64,000 nucleotides of DNA from Actinomadura nitritigenes. Its GTDB lineage: Bacteria > Actinomycetota > Actinomycetes > Streptosporangiales > Streptosporangiaceae. Where the stretch lies: positions 62,001 through 126,000 of the forward strand of contig NZ_JAGEOK010000028.1 of NCBI RefSeq assembly GCF_017573545.1. Direction: 5' to 3'. The translations under genes and the position numbers were made by a program. Under the pieces are notes generated by a model. The model made no database searches and had not been told where the DNA came from. It saw only the letters and a program-made list of their open reading frames with translations. Within the stretch, counting starts at the first letter, position 1, and each line of letters begins with the position of its first letter. Of the stretch, positions 1 to 10,000 are shown piece by piece.

Positions 1-234
1 CGCCGCGAACGCCTTCGCCAGCGCGCCGGCATCGGCCACGCCGACCTGCACGATCGCGGTCGCGACCAGCGCCGGGACGGCCTCCTCGCCGGGCACGGGA
101 ATGTGGCGCCGGGCCTCGACCGACTCGGCGGAACCGGTGTCGCGCATGGCGCGTTCGATGTCCGCGAGGTATTGGTCGAGCTCGGCGTCGGACAGGGGCT
201 CGTCGAAGGAAACGATCATTGTGTGCTGGATCAT
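1..234 (-). CDS. Dabb-like small protein, 3' end missing
   Basis: The reading frame is open from an ATG at 234 to the window edge, giving 78 residues. It begins MIQHTMIVSFDEPLSD and has the hydrophobic/amphipathic alternation of a ferredoxin-like stress-response A/B-barrel (Dabb) domain, with an early His and a beta strand followed by an acidic helix. A second in-frame ATG lies at 219. The gene is divergent from the LysR gene starting at 305, so it may be that regulator's target; this is inference. Function is not established by what is visible, and the missing C-terminus prevents a firmer family call. Confidence 0.5.
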   Translation of the reverse strand, partial: MIQHTMIVSFDEPLSDAELDQYLADIERAMRDTGSAESVEARRHIPVPGEEAVPALVATAIVQVGVADAGALAKAFAA

Positions 235-292
235 GCGTCGATTCTCGACGGGGACCGCCTCCGGAGTCCAAGACCCGTTCGGCCTCCGGCGA

Positions 293-298
293 TAACCT
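293..298 (+). promoter_or_regulatory. -10 hexamer of a probable leaderless promoter (LysR gene)
   Basis: TAACCT matches the actinobacterial TANNNT -10 pattern and ends 6 bases before the LysR ATG at 305. A transcript starting at that A would be leaderless. The GGAGG between them sits only one base from the ATG, too close to serve as a Shine-Dalgarno site. No clear -35 was seen. Confidence 0.4.
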
Positions 299-304
299 GG
301 AGGC

Positions 305-1162
305 ATGGCCGAGCTGGAGACCCGCGACCTCGAGTACTTCCTAGCCGTCGCCGACGAGCTGCACTTCGGCCGGGCCGCCGTCCGCCTGTCGATCGCGCAG
401 CCGGCGCTGTCGAAGGCGATCCGGCGGATCGAGCACCGGCTCGGCGTCCCGCTGTTCGTCCGCTCCAGCCGGCACGTCGAGCTCACCGAGCCCGGGAAGG
501 CGCTCCAGGAGCACGGGCGGCACGCGCTCAACGCGGTCGCCGCCGCCGCCCGCAGTGCCCGCCGCGCCGCCGATCCCGGCGCCCACCTGCGGCTCGTGCT
601 CAAGCCCGGCGGCGACGCGGGCCTGCTGTCGGGCATCCTCGCCGCGTACGCCCGGCAGCCCGACGCCCGCCGGGTGGACGTCCTGTTCAGCGGCCCCGCC
701 GACCGCACCGACTTCCTGCGGGACGGCCGCGCCGACGTCGGCCTGCTCTACGCGCCGTTCGACGACCTCGACGGCCTGGCCCACGAGACGCTGCACGCCG
801 AGGACCGCGTCGCCGTCGTCCCGTCCGGGCACCGCCTGGCCGGGCGCGCCTCCGTCCGGACGTCGGATCTGGACGGAGAGACGCTGCCGCGCTGGAAGGG
901 CGTCCCCGGAGGCGACGGCACCGGCCCGGAGGTCGCCGACGCCGTCCAGCTGCTCCACATGGTCACGGTGGGCCGGATGATCGGGGTGCTGCCCCGGTCC
1001 ATGGTCGAACCGCTCCCGCCCGGCCTGGTCGGCGTCCCCGTGACCGATGCGCCGCCCAGCCGCCTCGTCCTCGCCTGGAACGAGCAGGACCGCCGCCCGC
1101 TGGTCGCGTCCTTCGTCGCCGCCGCCCTCGCCCCCGAGGCCCGGGACGGCCGGGCGGGCTGA
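305..1162 (+). CDS. LysR-family transcriptional regulator
   Basis: This 285-residue protein has an N-terminal winged helix-turn-helix (about residues 5-64; motif AVRLSIAQPALSKAIRRIE) typical of LysR regulators. It is followed by a ligand-binding domain in which 'DVGLLYAPFDD' matches the conserved beta strand of the periplasmic-binding-like fold. LysR proteins bind operators as tetramers and respond to a small effector; the effector is unknown here. The gene is divergent from the Dabb-like gene ending at the window edge, the usual arrangement for a LysR target. The start is the ATG 6 bases after a TAACCT hexamer. The ligand domain is slightly shorter than usual (family about 300 residues). Confidence 0.9.
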   Translation: MAELETRDLEYFLAVADELHFGRAAVRLSIAQPALSKAIRRIEHRLGVPLFVRSSRHVELTEPGKALQEHGRHALNAVAAAARSARRAADPGAHLRLVLKPGGDAGLLSGILAAYARQPDARRVDVLFSGPADRTDFLRDGRADVGLLYAPFDDLDGLAHETLHAEDRVAVVPSGHRLAGRASVRTSDLDGETLPRWKGVPGGDGTGPEVADAVQLLHMVTVGRMIGVLPRSMVEPLPPGLVGVPVTDAPPSRLVLAWNEQDRRPLVASFVAAALAPEARDGRAG

Positions 1163-1194
1163 GCCGCCCGGCCGGATGCGCGGGGCGGGCGCAG

Positions 1195-1200
1195 TAGGGT
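1195..1200 (+). promoter_or_regulatory. -10 hexamer of a probable leaderless promoter (pentapeptide gene)
   Basis: TAGGGT fits TANNNT and ends 7 bases before the ATG at 1208. No Shine-Dalgarno site is present between it and the start. Confidence 0.4.
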
Positions 1201-1207
1201 CGCCGTC

Positions 1208-1903
1208 ATGTCCGCGACCCCACACGCCGCGCACCGCGCGCGTCCGCCGCGCGAACCGCGCTCCCCGGCGGTCCCCGAGAACCTGACGGCGGCCGGATTC
1301 GACGACGTCGAGCTGGGCGACGACGGGAAGTACCTGTCGCTGGCCTACGGCGAGGTCCGCCTCACCACGGGGGACGCCGAGGACGTCGAGGACGTGGAAT
1401 TCGAGCGGTGCCGGTTCGCCCGCAGCAGCATGGCCGGGATGCGGCTCCAGCGCGCCGGGTTCGCCGACGTCGTCTTCGAGGGCTGCGACCTGGCCAACCT
1501 GCGGATGTTCAACGCGCGGATGTTCAACGCCGAGGTCCGCAACTGCCGCATGACCGGCCTCCAGCTCACCGAGGGCGGCCTGCGCGACGTGCGGTTCGAC
1601 GGGTGCCGGGCGGACATGGCGGGCTTCCGGTTCGCCCGCCTGCGGACGGTCGTGTTCGCGGACTGCAACCTGAGCGAGGCCAGCTTCCAGTCCGCCGAGC
1701 TGCACGACGTGCGGTTCGAGGGCTGCAGGCTGAGCGGCACCCAGTTCTCGGGCGCGACCATGAGCGGTACCCGCTTCCGGGACTGCGACCTGTCCGGGGT
1801 CGCGGGCATCAGGTCGTTCGACGGGGCGATCGTCGCCGCCCGGGACGCGACGAGCCTGCTGGACGTCCTGGCCGCCGACGCGGGCATCACGATCGAAGCC
1901 TGA
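1208..1903 (+). CDS. Pentapeptide-repeat protein
   Basis: The 231-residue protein carries successive A(N/D)LXX-type pentapeptide repeats from about residue 60 to 200, such as 'VEFERCRFARSSMAGMRL', 'FEGCDLANLRMF' and 'FRDCDLSGVAG'. Such repeats fold into a right-handed quadrilateral beta helix. Members of this class include DNA-mimic gyrase-binding proteins such as MfpA and many proteins of unknown role; nothing here proves gyrase binding. The repeats are Cys-rich (FEGC, FDGC, FADC, FRDC), which is common in actinobacterial homologues. The N-terminus up to about residue 30 is Arg/Pro-rich and low complexity. It stands alone between LysR and a convergent aminotransferase gene. Confidence 0.85.
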   Translation: MSATPHAAHRARPPREPRSPAVPENLTAAGFDDVELGDDGKYLSLAYGEVRLTTGDAEDVEDVEFERCRFARSSMAGMRLQRAGFADVVFEGCDLANLRMFNARMFNAEVRNCRMTGLQLTEGGLRDVRFDGCRADMAGFRFARLRTVVFADCNLSEASFQSAELHDVRFEGCRLSGTQFSGATMSGTRFRDCDLSGVAGIRSFDGAIVAARDATSLLDVLAADAGITIEA

Positions 1904-1933
1904 CCGCGGCCGGCGCGGTCTCCCGCGCCGGGC

Positions 1934-2953
1934 TCAGCTCAGCGCCGCGACGGCTGTGTCGACGTCGGCCTCGGTCGTGTAGAGGTGGAAGGCCAGGCGC
2001 ACCGCACCCTTGCGGACCGACGCCCGGACACCGGCCTCCGCGAGCCGCTCGGCCGCCCCCGCCCGGGTGACGGTGACGATCGCGCTGTCGCCGGACGGCA
2101 TGCCGAGGCCGGCGCGGAACCGGTCGGCCATCCGCAGGTCGTGCTCGTGGATCGCGCCGACGCCGATCTCCAGGAGCAGCTCCAGCGTGGGCGCGGCCGC
2201 GACGTAGGAGAACCAGGGGGCGGCGATGTCGAAGCGGCGGGCGTCCTCGGCCAGCCGCAGCGGCGGGCCGTAGGAGGCGTCGCCGTCACCGGCGTACCAG
2301 TTGGCGGCGATCGGGCGGATCCGGTCGCGCACGGCGGGGCTCACGTAGCAGAAGGCGGTGCCGCGCGGGCACATCAGCCACTTGTACGCCGAGACGGCCA
2401 GGACGTCGAAGGGCGCCGCGTCGACCGGCAGCCAGCCGACGGCCTGGGTGGCGTCGGCGACGACGAGCGCGCCGTGCGCCCGCGCCGCCGCGACGACCGC
2501 GCCGGCGTCGGCGACCTCGCCCGTCGCGGACTGGACCAGGCTGAAGGCGACCGCGTCGGTGCGCTCGTCGATCGCGCCGGGCAGGTCGGCGGGCGGGACC
2601 GTGCGCACGTCGAGGTCGTGCACCAGCCATGGGAACAGGTTCGACGTCTGCTCGATGTCGGGGACGAGGACGCGCGAGCCGGGCGGCAGCGAGGCCGCGA
2701 CCGGGGCCAGGACCTGCGAGGCGGAGGCGCCCACGGCGACGTCGTCGGACGCGACGCCGACCAGCCGCGCGAACGCGTCGCGGGCACGGCCGGTGGACCG
2801 GTCCCACTTGTCCCAGCCGGTGGCGCCGCGGCGCCATTCGGCCAGCGCGTCCTGCAGCGCCTCGAACGCCGGCTCCGGCGGGACGCCGTAGCTCGCGGTG
2901 TTCAGCCGCCCCGGTTCCGGGTCCCACATACGTACCGCTTCGTCCAGATTCAC
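1934..2953 (-). CDS. Class V aminotransferase-fold PLP enzyme (EgtE-like)
   Basis: The 339-residue protein has the cysteine-desulfurase/aminotransferase class V fold. Visible motifs are the glycine/serine cofactor-phosphate region 'VAVGASASQVLAP', the Asp that contacts the pyridine nitrogen in 'ALVVADATQAVGW', and the Schiff-base Lys in 'VSAYKWLMCPRG'. Substrate cannot be read from sequence. Stand-alone actinobacterial members resemble the ergothioneine C-S lyase EgtE, but no other egt genes are nearby, so the name is not assigned. The GTG start is chosen because a TAGGGT hexamer lies 7 bases upstream. It is convergent with the pentapeptide gene. Confidence 0.8.
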   Translation of the reverse strand: MNLDEAVRMWDPEPGRLNTASYGVPPEPAFEALQDALAEWRRGATGWDKWDRSTGRARDAFARLVGVASDDVAVGASASQVLAPVAASLPPGSRVLVPDIEQTSNLFPWLVHDLDVRTVPPADLPGAIDERTDAVAFSLVQSATGEVADAGAVVAAARAHGALVVADATQAVGWLPVDAAPFDVLAVSAYKWLMCPRGTAFCYVSPAVRDRIRPIAANWYAGDGDASYGPPLRLAEDARRFDIAAPWFSYVAAAPTLELLLEIGVGAIHEHDLRMADRFRAGLGMPSGDSAIVTVTRAGAAERLAEAGVRASVRKGAVRLAFHLYTTEADVDTAVAALS

Positions 2954-2960
2954 GCTGCCG

Positions 2961-2966
2961 ACCCTA
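2961..2966 (-). promoter_or_regulatory. -10 hexamer of a probable leaderless promoter (class V aminotransferase gene)
   Basis: On the minus strand TAGGGT ends 7 bases before the GTG start at 2953 and no ribosome-binding site intervenes. Confidence 0.4.
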
Positions 2967-3013
2967 GAGGAGCGACCGAGTCAGCGGCCTACCGGCGTGC
3001 CCGAGCGGGCCCT

Positions 3014-3964
3014 TCAGCGGTCGTGCCTCCTGAGCCAGTCGACGTAGTCGGGCACGGCGTTCTCGACGTCGTACTCCGGCCGGAATCCGGTGTCCTCGTG
3101 CAGCCGGGTGATGTCGAGGTAGTTGGGCCGGGGCCGGTCGGGATCGCGCCCCTCCGGGAGGACGATGTTCGCCTCCGGAACGGCCGCGTTGATCGCGGCG
3201 ACCACCTCGCTGAAGCGCACCAGCCGTCCGGTCGAGACGTTGTAGACGCGGTGGTTCAGCCGCTCGGCGAGCATGAGCAGCGCGATCGCCCGGCCGCAGT
3301 CCTTCACGTAGCAGAGGTCAGTCGCGTCCTCGGCGTACGCGGGCGGACGGGGCGGGGTGAGATCGGGGTCCTCGCCCCGGACCGCCGCGCTGAGCAGGCG
3401 GGGAAGCGGGAAGAACGGCGAGTCGGGCAGGCCGAGCGGCCCCCAGATCGTGCCGATCCGCAGGCTCACCGTCTCGAACCCGGCACTGTCGCCGGCCAGC
3501 GCGGTGAACAGCTCGGCGGTCTTCTTGAACGCGTGGATCTGGTGCGGTGCCACCGCCGGAAGCGGGACGTCCTCGTGCCAGGGGGACTCCTCCACCCCCG
3601 CGTACACGCCGATGGAACTGGCGACGGAGAACCGCCGCACGCCCCACTCCCTTGCCGCCTTCAGCGCGTTGAGCAGGGCGGCGGTTTCGGCGCGCAGGTA
3701 CTCGACCGGATCGGGCAGGTCGAACGGGCCCGCCGCGAGGTGCACGATGCCGGTGATCTCGTGCCGCTTCCCGATGTCGAGGAACGCGGTCTCGTCCGTG
3801 GTGTCCAGCGGTTCGACGACGACCCGGCCGCCGGGCTCGCCGGCGAGGTGCCCCGGCACCCGGGTGGACCGGTGCGCGGTGAGCACGACGGACTCGCCCA
3901 GATCGAGCAGTGCCCGTGCCGTGTGCGACCCGATGGAACCCAGGCCGCCTGTTACGAGGATCAT
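3014..3964 (-). CDS. NAD(P)-dependent epimerase/dehydratase
   Basis: This 316-residue short-chain dehydrogenase of the extended (epimerase) type has the N-terminal Rossmann glycine motif GGLGSIGS at residues 6-13. An SXnYXXXK-like region is less canonical than in true sugar epimerases: 'SSIGVYAG' then '[11 protein letters not shown]' with the Lys but no standard Tyr spacing. It is therefore called only as a family member. The ATG at 3964 begins exactly at the Rossmann strand MILVTGG. The gene lies 31 bases downstream of the RibD-like reductase and is probably cotranscribed with it. Confidence 0.8.
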   Translation of the reverse strand: MILVTGGLGSIGSHTARALLDLGESVVLTAHRSTRVPGHLAGEPGGRVVVEPLDTTDETAFLDIGKRHEITGIVHLAAGPFDLPDPVEYLRAETAALLNALKAAREWGVRRFSVASSIGVYAGVEESPWHEDVPLPAVAPHQIHAFKKTAELFTALAGDSAGFETVSLRIGTIWGPLGLPDSPFFPLPRLLSAAVRGEDPDLTPPRPPAYAEDATDLCYVKDCGRAIALLMLAERLNHRVYNVSTGRLVRFSEVVAAINAAVPEANIVLPEGRDPDRPRPNYLDITRLHEDTGFRPEYDVENAVPDYVDWLRRHDR

Positions 3965-3995
3965 TCGTACCCCTGTTGCCTCTGGAGGGAGCCGG

Positions 3996-4589
3996 TCAGC
4001 GCGTGACGGTGTAGTGCAGGTGCAGCACGCGGTCGCCCTGGACCACCGCGTCGGGATCCCCGAGCAGGACCGTCCCGGCGTGGCCGCCGAAGAAGCGCAC
4101 CCCTTCCCCCAGGACCACCGGGACGACGTCCATCGCCACCTCGTCGACGAGCCCCGCCGAGAACGCCTGGCCGCCGACGTCGCCCGCGCACACACAGACG
4201 AGACCGTCCCCGGCGAGTTCCTTGGCGCGCGTGATGGCCGCCTCGACCGAGTCGGCCGTATGGAACGGCGCGTCGGGGAACCTCGCGCGCCACTCCTCGG
4301 GCAGCGGCCGGTGGGTGACGACGACGAGCTGCTCGCCGGCGGCCGGCACGCCCGACCAGCCGTCGGTGGTGTCGAACAGGTGCCGTCCGATCACCGTGAC
4401 CTTGACGGCGTCCCAGAAGGGCTGGACGTAGTCCGCGGACGCGCGGCTGACGCTGAACTGCCAATCGTCGTTGGCGCGCACCACCACGTCACCGTTGCCG
4501 TACCAGTCGAACAGCGGCCCCACCGTGTCGTCGGGATAGGCGATGTAGCCGTCCACCGAAACCACGGCCTGCATGACAACCCTGGCCAT
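3996..4589 (-). CDS. RibD/dihydrofolate-reductase-like protein
   Basis: The 197-residue protein matches the RibD C-terminal/dihydrofolate reductase-like family of stand-alone NADPH reductases: '[12 protein letters not shown]' at the N-terminus, '[13 protein letters not shown]' in the centre and '[19 protein letters not shown]' near the C-terminus. These proteins are often annotated as dihydrofolate reductase, but their substrates are usually unknown. The start is the ATG preceded by AGGAGCAGGTGG, a strong ribosome-binding site. It forms a likely operon with the downstream epimerase. Confidence 0.85.
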   Translation of the reverse strand: MARVVMQAVVSVDGYIAYPDDTVGPLFDWYGNGDVVVRANDDWQFSVSRASADYVQPFWDAVKVTVIGRHLFDTTDGWSGVPAAGEQLVVVTHRPLPEEWRARFPDAPFHTADSVEAAITRAKELAGDGLVCVCAGDVGGQAFSAGLVDEVAMDVVPVVLGEGVRFFGGHAGTVLLGDPDAVVQGDRVLHLHYTVTR

Positions 4590-4662
4590 TCCACCTGCTC
4601 CTCGGCTCATCCGCTGGAGATCGCGATCCGCACGCGACCTGGGCGTTCTCCCCTGACCGACG

Positions 4663-5595
4663 TTAGGCGGGCACCGATCGCCGCTCTTGTACAAAACGGC
4701 CATCCCCCGGCCGGAGCATCGGGAGGTAGGACGCGGCGTGATCGTGCCCGCTTCCGCACGCCGCGCCCGTCTGCGCGAGGAGCACGCCCGGCGTCACGCC
4801 GACGAGCCGGCGGCACTCGCGGCCGAGGTGCGCCTGGTCGGTGTAGCCCGTCTCGACCGCCCACCGCGCGAGGTCGACGTCCACCGCGTCCTGATCCACC
4901 GACGCCTGCACACGGGCGATGAAGCCCTGCAGCCGCAGGATGCGGTGCAGCTCCTTCACCCCGACGCCGACCGCGGCCCGGCATCGGCGCCGCAGCTGGC
5001 GCTCGGAGATGGACAGCAGCGCGGGCAGGGCCGCCGGCCTCCCGCCCCGCCACGGCATGAGGTGCCGGACGGCCTCGCCTACCAGCGGGTCGTCCGCACT
5101 GGCGGACCTCGCGGCGAACGACTGGAGATGGCCGAGCGCCACCTGCGGCGTCGCGGCGTCCCCGAGCAGATCCGTCAGGCGGCTCAGCCCGCGCCAGATG
5201 TCGGTACCCGCGATGTCCTGGTCGACCAGTTCGTCCGCAGGCATACCGGCAAGACCACTGAGCACACCCGGTCGCAGACGCACCCCCACGACCGTGCCCC
5301 CTGCCGGGATGTCATGGTAGGTCGCCGTGGTGAGGGGACCGAGCAGCCGCGGCGTCTCACCGAGGACGCACCGCAGCTCGGCACCGCCGTGCGGCACGAT
5401 CCGCTGCGCAACCGGTTGGTCCCCGACCTGCTGGATCCATACCAACGACACCACCGCCGCGAGCGCCGGCGCCGGCGCCCGCTCCACGTACGACGATTCT
5501 CCGGCCACCCGGCCATCCTGCCGAAGAACCCGCCCCGTGCCGTCGAACTTCCGATGATCGACCGTCGCCCCGGGGCAAAGGCATGAGGTGGACAC
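4663..5595 (-). CDS. AraC-family transcriptional regulator
   Basis: The protein (up to 310 residues) ends in a double helix-turn-helix AraC domain: 'LSISERQLRRRCRAAVGVGVKEL' and 'WAVETGYTDQAHLGRECRRLVGVTPG'. The latter is the conserved second helix-turn-helix. The N-terminal 150 residues resemble the DUF6597-type domain of actinobacterial AraC proteins ('RIVPHGGAELRCVLGE', 'VVGVRLRPGVLSGLAG'), probably for effector binding. The first 30 residues before 'GESSYVERAPAP' look like an extension, so a GTG at 5508 is an alternative start. It lies upstream of and in the same direction as the reductase-epimerase pair and may regulate it. Confidence 0.85.
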   Translation of the reverse strand: MSTSCLCPGATVDHRKFDGTGRVLRQDGRVAGESSYVERAPAPALAAVVSLVWIQQVGDQPVAQRIVPHGGAELRCVLGETPRLLGPLTTATYHDIPAGGTVVGVRLRPGVLSGLAGMPADELVDQDIAGTDIWRGLSRLTDLLGDAATPQVALGHLQSFAARSASADDPLVGEAVRHLMPWRGGRPAALPALLSISERQLRRRCRAAVGVGVKELHRILRLQGFIARVQASVDQDAVDVDLARWAVETGYTDQAHLGRECRRLVGVTPGVLLAQTGAACGSGHDHAASYLPMLRPGDGRFVQERRSVPA

Positions 5596-5693
5596 GCTCA
5601 GGCGGGGTCCCAGGTGTTTGACCAGGCCCGGCGTCTGCGATCCGCTGGACGTCGATGGCCGGGAGCAGGACGGCCTGACAGCAGGAGTGGACC

Positions 5694-6758
5694 ATGAGCC
5701 GGCTGGCGAAGGTGTTCGAGGTCGAACCAGCGGGCCTCAACTGGCCGCGAGCGGTGGTGTTCCTGGACGTGGGCCTGGTGCCGCTGTTCGTCTTCTGGGC
5801 GATCGGCCATGAGCAGTACCTTCTCAGTACGCTGTTCGGCCTGCTGTTCAGCGTGCTGTGCGATCCGGGGGGCCGCTACCGGCGCCGCCTGTCGCACATC
5901 TGCGTCTTCGCGCTGATCGGTGCGGGCGTGACCGCTCTGGGGTTCGGACTCGGGGCGGCCCCTTGGGGCTGGCCGGTCCTCGCCGCCTTCGCGGTCACGC
6001 TGGCGGCCGGGCTGACGATCGCTTTCGGGGCGCACCGCTTCGTCACCGCCCTGCTTCTCAACATCTGGTTCATCGTCACCATCGGCGTGGGGTTCACCCT
6101 CCATCGGCACAGTCACATCAGCAGCCACACCTGGGCGCAGGTTCTCGCCTGGACCGGCGGGGCGGCGCTGTGGATCGCGGCGATGTCCATCTGGTGGCTG
6201 GTGCGCGGAGGCGACGCACCTCAGCCGTTCGCGGAGATCCCGGGCGACACCGCGCGGAAGAAGCTGACCCGACCGCTGGTCGCCTTCGCCCTGATCCGCG
6301 CGCTCGTCATCGCCGTGACCGTCGCGCTCGCGTTCGGACTGGACCTGCCCTACGGCTACTGGATCCCGATCGCGGCCATGACCGCGATGAAGCCGAACCT
6401 GGAGCAGGCGACGCTCGTGGCCGCGCAGCGCCTCACCGGCGCGCTGGTCGGCGCCGTCGCCGCCGCACTGCTCCTGCTGGTGCCCGCGAGCGAGCACGGA
6501 CTCCGCCTGTTCGCGGTAGAACACGGACTCCAGATGGTGGCGCTCGTCCTGTTCGTGCACGGAGCGGGGATCCGCTTCTGGAGCTACACGTTCTACAGCG
6601 CGTGCATCGCCGCGGGAGTGCTCATCCTGGTGGACCTCCCGCGGCCCTCCCACTACTCGGCCGAAGGCTTCCGAGTGCTGTGGACGCTGTGCGGTGTGGG
6701 CATCAGCCTGCTCGTCATGCTCCTGGCCAAACGCAGCCCCACACGCACAGAGCCATAG
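5694..6758 (+). CDS. FUSC-family integral membrane protein
   Basis: The 354-residue protein has two blocks of closely packed hydrophobic helices separated by a hydrophilic loop around residues 165-195. The second block contains 'YGYWIPIAAMTAMKPNLEQATLVAAQRLTGALVGAV', the signature of fusaric acid resistance/aromatic acid exporter (FUSC, YccS/AaeB-like) proteins. These sit in the cytoplasmic membrane and are implicated in export of aromatic carboxylates. It lacks the long cytoplasmic domain of AaeB. The ATG is preceded by GGAG at a suitable distance. It is divergent from AraC at 4663-5595. Confidence 0.8.
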   Translation: MSRLAKVFEVEPAGLNWPRAVVFLDVGLVPLFVFWAIGHEQYLLSTLFGLLFSVLCDPGGRYRRRLSHICVFALIGAGVTALGFGLGAAPWGWPVLAAFAVTLAAGLTIAFGAHRFVTALLLNIWFIVTIGVGFTLHRHSHISSHTWAQVLAWTGGAALWIAAMSIWWLVRGGDAPQPFAEIPGDTARKKLTRPLVAFALIRALVIAVTVALAFGLDLPYGYWIPIAAMTAMKPNLEQATLVAAQRLTGALVGAVAAALLLLVPASEHGLRLFAVEHGLQMVALVLFVHGAGIRFWSYTFYSACIAAGVLILVDLPRPSHYSAEGFRVLWTLCGVGISLLVMLLAKRSPTRTEP

Positions 6759-6771
6759 CCCGGTACCGGGC
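6758..6771. repeat. 14-bp perfect palindrome after the FUSC gene
   Basis: GCCCGGTACCGGGC overlaps the last base of the FUSC stop codon. It could form a short hairpin acting as a weak terminator or be a protein-binding site; there is no following T run. Confidence 0.35.
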
Positions 6772-7034
6772 ATCGCGAGCGTGTTCGCGGCCGCACTCCA
6801 CGACCTGCGGTTATCGGTCATCTGCCCGGGAATGAGACGGGTCGAGTGGCACTTGCCTCGCAGAACGCCAAGGAAAAACGAAAGTCTACGAGCGGCAAAG
6901 CGCGGGATATGAGTTACCCATCCCCGCGCCCTCAGTCGAAAGCCCCGGTCCTGAGCGGCACTGAGGACGGCCTCGCGCCCGAAACCTCCGACCAAGACAG
7001 GCCACACGCGGGCGTTCGAGCAGTGGAGGTGAAG

Positions 7035-10000
7035 ATGAGTTCCGTCCGCAGGGAGTCCTGGGCGAAATCGGCGATGAAAGGACCACCCGAGTCCCCGCAC
7101 GCAGGATGGGCCGGACGAGTGGGCGCCACCGTCGCCTGGCCGTTCAAGATGACGTCGAGCAGAATGCGCTCGGCCTGGCTGGCCGACCGCGTCGTCCGAA
7201 GCCCGATGACATGGTTCCGCTTCAAGCCCTTCTTTCTCACCGCCGCCGTCACGCTACTCGCGCTGTGCTACCTGCTCGCAATCATCTGGTCATTCTTGGT
7301 GATCATTTTCGACCAGAACGGCCTCTTTCTCAAGATTTGGAACATCACCCCGAATCTGAATGATATCTCCTTCTTCGCCTCCCTGGGCCTGAACACGGCG
7401 ATCACGGTCGGCGGCGTGGCCCTGGCCACGGCCGCGTGGTTCGGCCGGCGATTTAACCGGGTTTACCGCTTCTACAAGAAGAAGGCCAGGCGCAACGCCA
7501 AGGAGCTGGTGCGCGCAGGAGAGATCATTAATCGGGTGGTAGGCCGCGATCGGCTCTGTGACGTCCTCATGGGCGATCTGCGCGACCCCGGCAACAGACG
7601 CCCGCATCTCATTATCGGCTCTATCGGAAGCGGGAAGACGGCGCTGTTGGTCAGGTTGGTGGAACGCTTGGCCAAGAAGGGGGCCGTGCCCATCGTCATC
7701 CAACTCCGGGATTGCCAGGACATAGAAGACCTGGACTTCTGCGAGTTGGCACAGGAAACGTTCTCCCGCGAGATCGACGAGATTCTTTTTCATAAAGACG
7801 AAGCAGACAGGGTCTGGCGCCGGTTGCGGCAGGTTCAGGACAGGGTGGTCGTCCTGGCCGATGGACTGGAGGAGGCGTTGAAGAACGACCCGGATCGGGA
7901 CAACAAGATCCGGCGGGCGATAGCGAAGGCCGATGACGACCGCCTTCCCCTGGTCATCACCGCGCGCCCGCATGGTTCCCTGCATGCCGTGAGCGCGGCC
8001 CTCACCTACCTCGAACCGCTCAACGAGGAGGCGGCACTCCAATATGTCAGCGGCAGCAGCGACTGGCGATCCGACCCGAGGCGCCTGGACTGGGTGATCG
8101 AGGCCGCCAACGTGGCAGAGGCCCCCATATATTTGGAGATCGCAAGGGAACTCGAGGAGAAGAGCCTCCTGGCACAGGTGACGGAGGCTGGCGACGAACT
8201 GTCGGACCCTCACGACACGGACGAGTGGGCACTGCGCACCGACCTTCTGGACGCCTGGGTCGACGCCCTCATCGACGGTGAGATATACGACGAGATAACG
8301 CTGACGCCGGAAAGCCGCGCCATGGTCATCGAGAATCTGTCGGCTCTCGCGTGCATCGGGCTCAGGAGCAACAACGCGATCGTGCCGCTGCACACCGATG
8401 CGGACTCAGACGAGGACAAACCGCAAGAAGCGACGGAGCGGCCGAGATCGTCGTACGCCGCCCAGGCCGGGGACGCCATCCTCGACGGCTCGGACCCGTA
8501 CCTGCGCATCGAACCGATCATGAAAAGTCGACGTAGAAAGATCGTCTCGTTCGACAAAAGAGAAGGTGACAGCCTCGAGGGCGAGGATAGCTGGCAAATT
8601 AGACAGGGCCACGTGGACATGCAGGCACTCCAGATGAATGAGGGGCTCGCCGTCGCATGGGGCGCCCGGATGGGATTGGTAGAAAATCTGGGCAATCGCG
8701 TCCGGTTTCACCACACGGTGATGCAGGCCTTCCTGGGCTCACGCTTCCTGGAAGCGTTCATCGAAGAGGACGGCGTGCACCCGACACAGCTCAACAGCGA
8801 CTTCTTCGATTCCGCCCTGCAGAACCCGGGACGCGAGCTGATCATGGCCCTGATCTTCTATTCACGCTCCCACACACTCGAGTGTAAATGTGACGATGAA
8901 ACCAACCCGATCTGCCCGATCGCCGCAATGAGGGATCGACTGATGGAAGCGGCGAATGATCTTTTGAAGGGCACGGAAGAGACGTTCCGAGATGCTATGG
9001 GGTTGGGTGAGGCCGCAGGCGGTCGAGCTGTGCCGAAGGCGGCTCGGCGCGAGGGTGGAGCAGAGGTGGTGACGTACACCACAACGCTCAAGGTCGACCG
9101 CACGGGTCAATGGCCTCTCCACCGGACCGCCGTCGATCAACTCCAGAGGATCAAACCGGCCGCGGGAGGCGATGGTGCCGGCCCCGACCGCCCTCCGCTG
9201 TCCTTCAGTGGCCAGCACGACCAGCGGGTGAAGGCGCTGGAGATGTACGCCGCCGCGCTCGACATCGACAGCTTCGACGAATGGTCCCAGCACAGGAAAT
9301 GCGCCGAGCACATCAATGAAAAATGGCGTCTTGTTGGAAGGGAGTCTGAACCCGAGCAGGAGCTCGACGCCGCCAAAATGGCGCTCATCGAGAGGATGGG
9401 AGCGTCCGCCAGGCTCGCGGACAGGCATCGGACATGGCTGAAAAGCCACAACAAATACGCAACCGCCTACGACCTGATGCTGGAGATGGGAGCCGATGAT
9501 CGTGCACGGGCCGTGCGTCTTGCAATCGCCCAGGAGATAGGCCGGGGCGGCAATGCGGCCTACACTGATCTCACCCCGAGGCCACTCGACTCTGACGGCG
9601 ACCAGGAGTCGCAGTCTCTACTGTCTCCAACGGCTGACTTCCGGGAGTCCGAATATAATTTTACACCCCCACCCGGCGAGGGTAGGGCGAAACCTGACAA
9701 AAGAAGCGTCTCGAGGGTTCCGCCACCACCCTGGGGTGAGCGGGTGCACCGAAAGTTGGAGAGGGATGAGTTCCGGGAGAATCGACGCTGGGAAGTGTAC
9801 CGAGCACGCAATGAGCAAAAAGAGAGGGAGGTCAGCATCAATCGCCGGGTGATGGTCGCCTGGATTCTGCCCATGTTGGTACTCCACTCCGACATGATGG
9901 ATCACAACGACTCCCCGCAGCGATATCTCACCGAGTGGGTGAGACGCGCCGTTCATAAGGAGAAAGATCCGGCAGGGGAGGAAGATGAACTGCCCATCCA